Source: Bactericera cockerelli
Taxonomy: Eukaryota; Arthropoda; Insecta; Hemiptera; Triozidae
Length of the DNA stretch: 64,000 nucleotides
Reading direction: 5' to 3'
Assembly: GCA_024516035.1 (NCBI GenBank)
Contig: CM044959.1
Location: 34,276,662 to 34,340,661 of the forward strand
Shown: positions 34,471 through 46,100 of the stretch, in pieces
Position numbering within the stretch: position 1 is the first letter of the stretch
How the letters are laid out: each line of letters opens with the position of its first letter
Translations under genes and position numbers: made by a program
Notes under the pieces: generated by a model
Told to the model about the DNA's origin: nothing
The model's database searches: none
What the model saw: the letters and a program-made list of their open reading frames with translations, nothing else

Positions 34471-34850
34471 TATCACATAGTTTTTGTCAGCTATTTGTCA
34501 GTTAACCAATTACTATTCAAATTGTGAAACATTATTACAGGTAATAATATATTGCAATTTTCCCTCACACTTTGGCAGACTTGGGACTGTTAATATTTTC
34601 AAAGAACAATGAACTGTGTTTGAAAATATTAGTGGCTTAAAAATTGCAAAATACTATATTTCGTCAATTCTCATTGGTATTTGTGCAATTTTTATTTTTA
34701 TTTTTACAAATTAACGGGCATATCCCATGTTTAATTAATTCGTCCTAAAATTAAGGTTTACCTGTTTGAAAACATTTGCGATGCGACGTATAATATAGCG
34801 TACAATTTTACTGTTGCCTTCCTTAAAATATTACCATTTCATTATTACCC
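34471..34850. other. AT-rich DNA, no gene
   Basis: Flank between foldback 2 and the 60-bp tandem array. The satellite does not resume after the TA, so either the monomer was already terminal or the flank was rearranged. Confidence 0.4.
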
Positions 34851-36590
34851 CTACCTACTAACATCATTACCATAATAGAGATTGGGTTACTTCGTACGTG
34901 GCGTTTATAATTAACATTACCTTCTTCATAAAAAATGGGTTTATTCGTCTATGGCCTTTATTAGTACCATTACATTCCTAATAAAACTTGGATTGCTTCA
35001 TATGTGGCGTTCATCATTATATAAAATCATTACCGTCCTAATAAATTTGCGTAATTGGATATGTGGCGTTCATCATTACCATGTCTTTCCTGATAAATTT
35101 GCGTAGCTTGATATGTGGCGTTCATCATTATATAAAATCATTATATTCCTAATAAAACTTGGATTGCTTCATATGTGGCGTTCATCATTATATAAAATCA
35201 TTACCGTCCTAATAAATTTGCGTAATTGGATATGTGGCGTTCATCATTACCATGTCTTTCCTGATAAATTTGCGTAGCTTGATATGTGGCGTTCATCATT
35301 ATATAAAATCATTATATTCCTAATAAAATTTTCGTTGCTTCGTATGTGGCATTCATCATTATATAAAATCATTACCTTCCGTATAAAATTTTCGTTGCTT
35401 CGTATGTGGCGTTCATCATTATATAAAAGCATTACCTTCCTAATAAAATTTTCGTTGCTTCGTAAGTGGCGTTCATCATTATAAAAATCATTACCTTCCT
35501 AATAAATTTTTCGTTGCTTCGTATAGGGCGTTCATCATTATATAAAATCATTACCTTCCTAATAAAATTTACGTTGCTTCGTATGTGGCATTCATCATTA
35601 TATAAAATCATTATATTCCTAATAAAATTTTCGTTGCTTCGTATGTGGCGTTCATCATTTTATAAAATCATTACCTTCCTAATAAAATTTATGTTGCTTC
35701 GTATGTGGCGTTCATCATTATAAAAATCATTACCTTCCTAATAAATTTTTCGTTGCTTCGTATAGGGCGTTCATCATTATATAAAAATCATTACCTTCCT
35801 AATAAAATTTACGTTGCTTCGTATGTGGCATTCATCATTATATATAATCATTATATTCCTAATAAAATTTTCGTTGCTTCGTATGTAGCGTTCATCATTA
35901 TATAAAATCATTACCTTCCTAATAAAATTTTCGTTGCTTCGTAAGTGGCGTTCATCATTATAAAAATCATTACCTTCCTAATAAATTTTTCGTTGCTTCG
36001 TATAGGGCGTTCATCATTATATAAAATCATTACCTTCCTAATAAAATTTACGTTGCTTCGTATGTGGCATTCATCATTATATATAATCATTATATTCCTA
36101 ATAAAATTTTCGTTGCTTCGTATGTAGCGTTCATCATTATATAAAATCATTACCTTCCTAATAAAATTTTCGTTGCTTCGTAAGTGGCATTCATCATTAT
36201 ATAAAATCATTATATTCCTAATAAAAATTTCGTTGCTTCGTATGTGGCGTTCATCATTTTATAAAATCATTACCTTCCTAATAAAATTTATGTTGCTTCG
36301 TATGTGGCGTTCATCATTATAAAAATCATTACCTTCCTAATAAATTTTTCGTTGCTTCGTATGTGGCGTTCATCATTATATAAAATCATTACCTTCCTAG
36401 TAAAATTTTCGTTGCTTCGTAAGTGGCGTTCATCATTATAAAAATCATTACCTTCCTAATAAAATTTTTGTTGCTTCGTATGTGGCGTTCATCATTATAT
36501 AAAATCATTACCTTCCTAATAAAATTGTGGTTGCTTCGTATATGGCGTTCATCATTTGCGTTGCTTCGTATAGGACGTATAATAATAATA
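34850..36590. repeat. 60-bp tandem array with higher-order units
   Basis: About 29 units share TTGCTTCGTATGTGGCGTTC and ATCATTATATAAAATCATTA. The left part (about 34975-35320) repeats as a 171-bp block of three units. From 35466 to about 36185 it repeats as 240-bp blocks of four units (starting 35466, 35705 and 35945). Open frames on both strands follow the repeat and are not genes. Confidence 0.92.
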
Positions 36591-37015
36591 TTAGTTATTA
36601 TAAAATGTTAAAAAAAAAACAAGTTAATGAATACTTAGTTTTCTCACACACCAGTTAACCCTGTCAGCGCACTTTCAGGAGTTGTCAACTGATATGTAAT
36701 ACGACTAAGTATTGCATTAAAAAAAATTAAAATTAATTTAAATACAAATACAAATTATTATATACACTAGTTGACAGTAACAATTTAAATTTTTGAATGG
36801 CAATCACTATTCAACGAGGAAATGTTGTAAGCATTATGGGTACTATTCCTGATGGCTTGCGTTTCGAAGGGCTGTTCTATATTTAAATAAATAAATATTT
36901 CAATTGATCTTACAGTTAATACCAGAAATAAAAAGTAATCCCAGCCAGTAGGTTACCCACTCATTGTGGGATTCAACCTTACTTTCCAATATTAATTGTA
37001 GGACCCATTGAGCCT
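36591..37015. other. AT-rich spacer
   Basis: No gene. A stretch at 36720-36790 resembles the spacers between the 61-bp repeat blocks (TTTAAATACAAATACAAATTA, then AGTTGACAGTAACAATT). Confidence 0.45.
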
Positions 37016-38190
37016 ACTGCCTATTTATGATCGTGAGTGAGGGGGGTTTTGTTCGTCGAGGCAGGTCCCCTCGTCTACTGCCTATTAATAATCGTGAGTG
37101 AGGGGGGTTTTGTTCGTCGAGGCAGGTCCCCTCGTCTACTGCCTATTAATAATCGTGAGTGAAGGGGGTTTTGTTCGTCGAGGCAGGTCCCCTCGTCTAC
37201 TGCCTATTAATAATCGTGAGTGAGGGGGTTTTGTTCGTCGAGGCAGGTCCCCTCGTCTACTGCCTATTAATAATCGTGAGTGAGGGGGTTTTGTTCGTCG
37301 AGGCAGGTCCCCTCGTCTACTGCCTATTTATGATCGTGAGTGAGGGGGGTTTTGTTCGTCAAGGCAGGTCCCCTCGACTACTGCCTTTTAAAAATCGGGA
37401 GTTAAAGTCGATTTGATTTTCACCAATGCAAAATTTACCTGTGGAAAAAGCTAATAAAAAAGGATTAGTTATGTACAGAGTTTAATTACACAAGCAAATA
37501 TTAATGTCACACTCATTTATAAATATTAAAAATTTAATGAACATAAATACAAAGAATTATAGAAGGTAGTCAACAGTAACAATTATAGTTTATAGATACA
37601 AACTTGTAAAAATACGGGAAGTTTTGATTGTCGAGGCAGGTCCCCTCGCCTACTGCCTATTAATAATCGTGAGTGAGGGGGGTTTTGATCGTCAAGGCAG
37701 GTCCCCTCGCCTACTGCCTATTAATAATCGTGAGTGAGGGGGGTTTTGTTCGTCGAGGCAGGTCCCCTCGTCTACTGCCTATTAATAATCGTGAGTGAGG
37801 GGGGTTTTGTTCGTCGAGGCAGGTCCCCTCGTCTACTGCCTATTAAAAATCGGGATTTGTTAGAGTATAGGTTTTCACTCTTGCAAAATTTACCTGTGGA
37901 TAAAACATATAAATAAGAATTAGTTATGTACAGAGTTTAAAAACACAAGCAAATATTTATGTCACCCTAATTTATAAACAATAAAATATTACACAGTTAA
38001 ATATAAATACAAAGAATTATATAAGTAAGCTAGTTGAGAGTATACACTTACAGACTTATTGAAATCCGGGGAGTTTTGTTCGACGAGGCAGGTCCCTTCG
38101 CCTACTGCCTATTAATAATCGTGAGTTAGGGGGTTTTGTTCGTCAAGGCAGGTCCCCTCGTCTACTGCCTATTAAAAATCGGGATGAGTT
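37016..38190. repeat. 61-bp tandem repeat in three blocks with spacers
   Basis: Units carry AATCGTGAGTGAGGGGGGTT, TTGTTCGTCGAGGCAGGTCC and CCTCGTCTACTGCC. Blocks at about 37016-37400, 37615-37855 and 38065-38185 (six, four and two units) are separated by similar 200-bp AT-rich spacers that share GATTAGTTATGTACAGAGTT. Each unit can form CGAGG/CCTCG or GGCAG/CTGCC hairpins that overlap. A further partial unit lies at about 38985-39030. Confidence 0.9.
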
Positions 38191-38580
38191 GACAAGTTCA
38201 TGTTTCAATATTTTATTATTCTTTACATCTGTGAAAAAAAACTCATAAAAATGGATTAGTTTATGTACATTTTTTAAATACACAAGCAGACATTAATATT
38301 ACATGGAAAGATATGAATATTGAAATTTAAATTATCGTTATTTTGACTAAAAATAAAAAAAAGTACATCTCCCTAATAACATTTTCTCCTCGCAGTTCTA
38401 AGTTCCTTTTCTTTTCATTTCTTTTATTTAATTCCTCCCTAATTTTATTTGCTACTATCAATATTGAAAGTAGTGAGTCAAAATGTGTAAACAAACAGTA
38501 ATTTATGTAAGTAAAAGACTAATAAATTGTAAATCATATAACAGTACACCATGAGAAATACATATCATTTTAAGATTGAC
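38191..38580. other. Spacer, no gene
   Basis: Similar to the spacers of the 61-bp repeat at its left end, and to the start of the 560-bp repeat at its right end. Confidence 0.4.
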
Positions 38581-38800
38581 CTTCACTTCTAGCAATTTAC
38601 GAGGTTACCCTCATTTTTATAACAATTCAAAAATAAGTTACTTCCACCGACTACTTTACTTTATGTGCACCTTAATACAAGTAGCTAACAAAAGTCAAAT
38701 CACAGAAATAACATATTGGGACAAACGCAGCATGGATTTAGTTCTACTGAGCCGCCCCGTTGGGGTGCAGCCACTGAGCTGTATAACACCTGTGGTAAAT
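38581..38800. repeat. Diverged copy of the 560-bp repeat
   Basis: Shares ACGAGGTTACCCTCATTTTT, TATGTGCACCT and GATTTAGTTCTACT with the two units at 39031-40115, including the CCCC-GNT-GGGG hairpin, but is otherwise degraded. Confidence 0.7.
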
Positions 38801-39030
38801 TTGAATATATTAGTTGAGTACATTTTTAATTTACAAAAGCACATATACCTCTATATATATATTTTTTTGCAGTTTTAAAATTTATTTACATAAAAAGAAC
38901 ATACAAAATTGAAAGATACATAAAAATACATAAATTAATACACATAAATAGAACATACAAGATTGAAAAAGATGTAAAAAAAATTCCGGGGAGTTTCGTT
39001 TGTCCCCTCACCTATTGCCTAGTTTTGAAC

Positions 39031-40115
39031 ATGATTCCGAAGTAACAGTTATAGCATTATAATGAGCTATTAAAGTTATAATGCTCTGTGGAAAGTTATA
39101 ATGCTGGATCAATATTTTTTAGTAGTGAGTGCGATTATTTAAATGAATAGTAATTTTAAATAAATCATAAAAACACTGTAAGTTTTTTATACGAGGTTAC
39201 CCTCATTTTTATATACAATTAAATGTAGTACTTCTTTACATTATGTGCACCTAAATGCAAGTAGTACAGACGCTGACCAGGGAGCCGTCCATACTGGGAC
39301 TAAAGCTCCCTGGACTTAGTTCTACTCAGCCACCCCGATGGGGTACAGACGCTGAGTAGGGGTGTTCCGTTTGGTCGCCTCTTACGACAGGGTGAGAACA
39401 ACCCGTGGTCCTATTCTTGTTCCGGAACCACACGGAAAGGTACTTATAAGTAATTATTTTTATGAATTCAACTTTCCTTTATCTTAATGGGGAGGGGGGC
39501 CTTTAACTATTTCTCTTTTCGAAGATCATAAAATATATATCTTTGGCATTTACTGATTTCGAAGTAACAGTAATAGCATTGTAATGAGCTATTAATGAAA
39601 TCGATATTTATATATTCGTATTTCCATGTTGTGTGTTCATTCCTCTTTGGAAAGTTAGAATGCTAGATCAATATTTATGGTAGTGAGTGTGATTATGTAA
39701 ATGAATAGTAAAATTTTATATGAATCATAAAAACACTCTTAAGTTTTTTATACGAGGTTACCCTCATTTTTATATACAATTAAATGTAGTACTTCTTTAC
39801 ATTATGTGCACCTAAATGCAAGTAGTACAGACGCTGACCAGGGAGCCGTCCATACTGGGACTAAAGCTCCCTGGATTTAGTTCTACTCAGCCGCCCCGAT
39901 GGGGTACAGACGCTGAGTAGGGGTGTTCCGTTTGGTCGCCTCTTACGACAGGGTGAGAACAACCCGTGGTCCTATTCTTGTTCCGGAACCACACGGAAAG
40001 GTACTTATAAGTAATTATTTTTATAAATTCAACTTTCCTTTATCTTAATAGGGAGGGGGGGACTTTAACTATTTCTCTTTTCGAAGATCATAAAATATAT
40101 ATCTTTGGCATTTAC
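39031..40115. repeat. Tandem duplication at the Helitron 3' end
   Basis: Two units, 39031-39553 and 39554-40115, are almost identical apart from a 38-nt indel. The right unit includes the last 17 or so codons and stop of the Helitron frame; the left unit carries a second copy of those codons. Each unit has two strong hairpins (see findings) and the segment GTCGCCTCTTACGACAGGGT. Confidence 0.92.
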
Positions 40116-43100
40116 AGGCCACCTATCCTTGCTAATATTAGAGTCATTTGCTTTTATATAGTGCTGGTTTTCCTTTAGAATACACGTGTAGTGACCAGAA
40201 AGCATGGTAGTACCATGGTGGAACACTCCACTTTTGAATAAATACTCATTACCATCAATATGAAGAGTTCTTTTGGGTAAAGCGGCGATTTTAAGATTTT
40301 GCACCTTAGTACTATTACCATTAGACGATCTAAATAAATTGATAGCAATCACAAAATATTGACTTGGGTATTTAATATTGGAACTTTGTACATAAGTTCC
40401 CGTACGACCACAATCATTACATATAGCATCTGTTATTATTGTACCTTCCTTATATAAATTCAATAGATCCAATAGGCTAGTTTTCAAGTTATTAAACGGT
40501 AAATGCACTACATAATGAGTTTCACTCCGTGTACGGCTGTAGTTACACTCATTGCAGGTATTAGAAATCTCTATTGTATGAGAAAAATGGTTCCCTAATA
40601 CATCACCGAAATTTCCTACCAGTGATAGGAAAAACTCTGTCGCATCTTGTTGTTCACGAAGAATAAAAGGTTCACCTAATGAATTTCGTAGTGCATTACA
40701 GTTCAGGTTACTAGTTGACGATATGAAAGCCCTAGCTAAATCTTTTAAAGCAGACTCGTTTTGAGAATCTATGATACCTAGCAATATGGGTCTACAATGG
40801 AAAATAGCCTGAATGATTGAATTAGCATAACACGACACTCCGTCATTATTCGAAAAACCAGGCGTTGCTACAAAGGAAGCAACAGGCAGGGTACTATCTT
40901 TCATTTGTACATCAGTAATATATTTATTTTCTCTCCATATTTGATCTGGTTTACTCGGAAATTTAGCAATGCGAGTCCCTAATAAAGGTAAGTCATTACG
41001 ATATTCAGTGCGGAGCCTATTGTACTCTTTTATACAACTAATAGATGGTTTGGCTTTAGAGGGATCGAAATTAATTAAATGAACGCCTTTTAAAGTTGAT
41101 ACTCTTGATAAAGCAACGTATGTTTGACCAGGAGCAAATATAGTCTGTCCTACATCTAAAACACAAGATTTTATAGAAATTCCTTGGCATTTGTGAATGG
41201 TAATAGCAAACGCAACAGTAATGGGAAATTGTTGTCTATATACGTACGCTCCGTGTATTACTTCAAATTTAGATTGTACACGCTCAATTTTGTGTAACGC
41301 ATTACTAAAATTAATAGATATTGATTCCAGTTTACCTTCAAAGTTATAATTAAAAGCTTGAATTGTTCCTATTGATCCGTTCACTAATCCTGCAGATATA
41401 TCTAAATTCCTTTGTAACATTACTTTAGCATACCTTTTCAACGTTAAAACAGTTTCCAATCCTGCCGTCCTAGAACTATCATCATTTAATTTTTTCATTT
41501 TTTTCGTAGCTTTTTGTTTAATCCTGTCAGCGCAATCAAAATTATCTTCGCATTTAATAACAATTTCTTCTTCATTCAAAAGATTTAAACAAGCTTTATT
41601 TAAATTTTGACAATGATCTCTTGTGGGTAATATTACTAAAGTTTCCGCTGGTAAGTTTGCCACAAATTTAGCAAGTTCTATTAGTCTATTAGATATGTTT
41701 TTGGATTTTAAAACCAAAATACGATCATTGAGTACTTCAATGTCTTTTTCAGTAAATGCACCCACTCTAATCCTACCTAAAATTTCAGCAAACTGCATAT
41801 CTTCTTTCTGCCTAACATTAATGGTCAACTCATCATATGTAAACAATTCCTTCCAAAGGTCATATTTTCCAATAGAATAAATACTCTTTTCAATTTTTTT
41901 ATTAATTAATAATTCAAATGGAGGATCTTCCATGACTGGTGGCAGTTGGAGCAGGTCACCTAACACAAGCAAATTCACCTTTCCAAACCAACCATCAACG
42001 TCATCACCTGTGTTGAACACCTCAGTTAAACGTAAATGAATGTACATTAGTGACAAATTTGACACCATCGATATTTCATCTATAATAATAAGAATAACGT
42101 CTTTCAAGTTGTCTCTTATAATTTTCAATACGTCGTCCGACAAAGGTTTATAATTAGGTGTAGAACCATGTTCCACGGGTAGTTGAAGAAGCCTATGTAT
42201 CGTTATGCCACAGATATTAAGAGCAGCAACGCCTGTAGGAGCTGCTAAAGCTACACTTTTATGGAGTACACTTTTCACCCATGTTTTTAAAGTTTTAATT
42301 AAGTAAGATTTACCAGTACCCCCTACTCCAGAAACAAAGTGCCTTAAAGGCGAAGTGTCTTTATTTTGTAACCTACTTGTAATGTGATCAAAGACGCGAC
42401 GCTGGTCTTCATTCAAAGTAGAAATTAAGCTCTCTAGTTCTACGCTGCTCACTTCTACATCTTTATTTACAGCTCTTAGATCATCCATGGCATTTTCAGC
42501 CTCTAATACGATATGAACCTGAGATGATGATTTTTCTTGTTCTGAACCTTGCTTATCTTTAATACTCTCAACAGCTCTATTTATTTCCTCCCTAGACCTT
42601 TTTAAATACTGTAAACGTTCGTGGTGCGCAATAGCAGTATCAATTAACTCTGAATTATTAACAAAAGCTGCAGTAAAAGTTTCGTCGCCACCTTTTAAAT
42701 CTTCAAAATGTCTCCATGGTTTAAATAATAATAGCAAAGAATGGAAGTATTTTTCCGGTTCATTTGTAACATTATAAACTTGATGTTTCACTAAACATGG
42801 ATTATTTCTCTTTTTGATGTAACCTACTCCGCTATATTCGTAAAATTGCACATCTTTGACTTGGGGTTTACTCTTAACAATATCATATTTACTAACGAAA
42901 TCGAATAAACACAAGTCGTTCAAAGCATCTGGTCGATTTGGATAGTGCGTATCGACCAGAGAAGGACAAAAGATATCTTCCGAAGCGTCATCTAGTTTTT
43001 CAATGACTTTTTTCTCTTTCAATTTCCTACTTCTTGTCGTGTTCACATCTAGCCACCTAATTGTCGTATTTTGATCGGTACCAAACAATGAAAGTCCAAG

Positions 43101-46100
43101 TAGCGTATCACAAGCTTCCATTATACCACATTCCCTACTGCTCAGTGTACGCATAGCAATATTCCATAACTTTTGTTGCAACGTTTTTACAGAATTCATA
43201 ACTTCAAATGTGTCAACAGTATTTGATTTTTCCGCTTTAGTCTGATACTTGGTTATATATGAACTAAGTGCACAGGATTTTTCTCCTATAAATTGTATAT
43301 CCATGTTACCATCCCACGCTAACAGTATCGCCGGATTGTAATCATTAATATTTTCTTCACCCCTAGAACGTGGAAGATCATACAGTCGTGTTTTAGATAA
43401 AGTTTGCCGACCAGCAATTGATTCAGACACACCACGTAATACCAAATGATCTGTAACATTCCTAGGAAAACCAAACCTACAAACTCTGACATATCCTGTC
43501 TTGGTTTTCTTTGGTCGGGTACAGTAAGAGTTATGATAGTGTGTCTGATAAGCAGAAACGCGTTCTGCAAGGGTAGGGAATGAATTGTGATCGGGCTTTT
43601 TACATGAAATATGTTTATTTATAAATTCGGCGATTTGAATACTAGTGGATTCCCCTATGATTGGAGCATCTTCAACCCAAATCAACAAGTGAAAATGCTG
43701 AAGTCCCCTAGACTGGTACTCTCTCCTCCACGCAAAATGAACCACCTTTCCCAGCGGTCCATTATCACTCTGTATAAAATCCAACATGGCTTTAAATTTA
43801 TTATCGATAAATCTAGAGGTAGACACTGGATCTAATACTACCAGTTCTGATATTGTTTTTCCTTCAGTATTTGTATTAACGGACCTTAAATAACTACCTA
43901 AATCGGACCAATTATATTCACTAGGACTGAGCGTTAAAAAGAATGTAACTGGTCCGTACCAAATAATCATAGTAGACACATCAGACCTAGGTTTTACCCA
44001 GAACTGTGCGGAGTTACGTAAACGAGAAAAAATAGTAGTAAGATTACCTTCTAGTTCGTTGTTTTGTAGCTTAAGTAAACACTGCGCAGCAGTCAATGCT
44101 TCTTTATTGTTTAATATGTTTAACTTGTGAAAAATACCAGCTTTTAGTGCACGAATATTTGAATCATGAAAAAGATAAAATATATACTGAGGGTTTAATC
44201 TAAATTGTCCATGTTTCGAGAGAAGTTTACATTTTATGAATTCAGAAGGCGATAATTTCTCCGTCCTATCCTTATGGTATTGGCCACCTGTACCATGAGG
44301 ATAAAGATCGGGATAACACATTACATCTAAATCTAAAACCCTAGAATCAATTGGATTGCTATCAACTTTCAACATTTGATATAGTTCCGAAGAAGAGCTA
44401 TTTTCCCTTTTCCCATGTAACGATTGAATTGTATACTGCTCATAATATTGGTCACTGCTGTCTCTTTGAGTCAACATAGCCCTAGGTTCTACCAGCTCGC
44501 TATCATCAGACGCATTGTTTTCTTCTTCTCCGAAAATAAGTTCGCCTTCATCTAAAATTTCAAGCTGTCGTTGTAGTTGAGCTTCACCTGTTAGATTAAT
44601 ATCTTTATAAAGAGGATTATTAGCCTTCAACCACAACAAGGCTGCATACACTTTCGTAACGCTAACATTTGACTGCCAGATTTTCTTATCTTTCGTCGGT
44701 AAACCCCTAACTGTTACGAAAAGCTCCTGCTCATTAATAATAGCATCCGTAGGACTTGGTAATTTTTTCAGTGTCTCTTCTACGGGCAAAGGTAAATGAA
44801 ATGTCCTACCTACAACTTTTTGTAGAAGATGACTAGATGGTCTCTTTTGACCAGATACACCGCCCATACGAAGAACGACTTGAAAAGCTTTTGCCCTCTG
44901 AATTAGAAGTCTTTCATAGTTATTTAAACAAGAAATTTGGGTAGGAATAATTGACGTTGCAAGATTATTTAATACACATGTTGCTGGCATTGTGTTGCTA
45001 CGGAATTTTTTAATACAATAATTACACACATATTCGGCCCTAATATTATTTTCAGATAAATAACTCAATAATGCCTCCCAGTCGCGGGACTGAACAGTTG
45101 ATCTCATGCGAGCTATTTCTACTATGTCCCTACGATAACACAACTTCTCGCATGAGATACAACAATAGGTTGGAACATCCATACATTTTTTAGTGAAACA
45201 CTCAAAAGACTTTTTATAATCTTCTCTTATCTCATCTTCGTTGTCGTACACATTTTCACCAAAGTGAAATTCCTGACCCCTACTCTGCATTTTACGTTGA
45301 ATTTCTTCTAAAACAATAACATCAGTTGATAATATAGCCTTTATAATTTTTTTAGCGGTTTTATATGATTTTTTACATTTATAATAGTAAGATAGAAATT
45401 TTCTAATTAGGGGGAAATGTGGGGACAAATGTCGTACAAACAAAAGTTGTGAGTCGCAAGCAGAATGCGATACATGACATGCTTCTGGATGCCCTCTCTT
45501 AATAAAAGATTTTGAGTACGCAGAACAAAGATCAAAATCGTGTAATAACTCTCCGACATTGTCCTGTGAGGTGAGAGTTATTTTGGAATAAACGCTTTTT
45601 AATCTAGTCAGTGTTGTCTTTACGTCAATATTACAAACTAGAGAATTACAAGACCACTCTTGATCCTTTTCGCCTGTAAAAATATTCATTAGAGTACCAT
45701 TTTCGTTCAGTTCGTATACTGTATCTGAACTTAAAGGTAAGATTTTGTAAATAGGATCTCGGTAAAATAATTCTGTACCAGCGGTATGACCTGATTTACC
45801 TAGAACATTTTCCATGCTATCAAATGTTGGATTGTCTTGTGAAACTGCGTTAAGACCTATCAATACCTTAGTACAGACAGACTTGAGATTCTTAAAGTTA
45901 GACCTCAATACTTTAACATTTTCTGATTTGGACTTCATCGCCCACTTTAGTAAACTCTCAGCTTTTAATCGAGCCGATGCTAGTGAAGGTTCATCACCCC
46001 TTACTCTTTTCATAATTCCTTTAATCCACTTCTCTTTGTGACCTACAATTTGCAAGAATCCGCACCTTTTGTTCCTCTTTGACGCACGCTCCAATACTTC

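Noticed and set aside
37159..37416. Repeat protein gene
   Set aside because: The 85-codon frame only reflects the 61-bp tandem repeat and breaks whenever unit length changes by one base.
34850..38190. CRISPR-like array
   Set aside because: Units are contiguous tandem repeats without unique spacers, the repeats vary, and the context is animal DNA.
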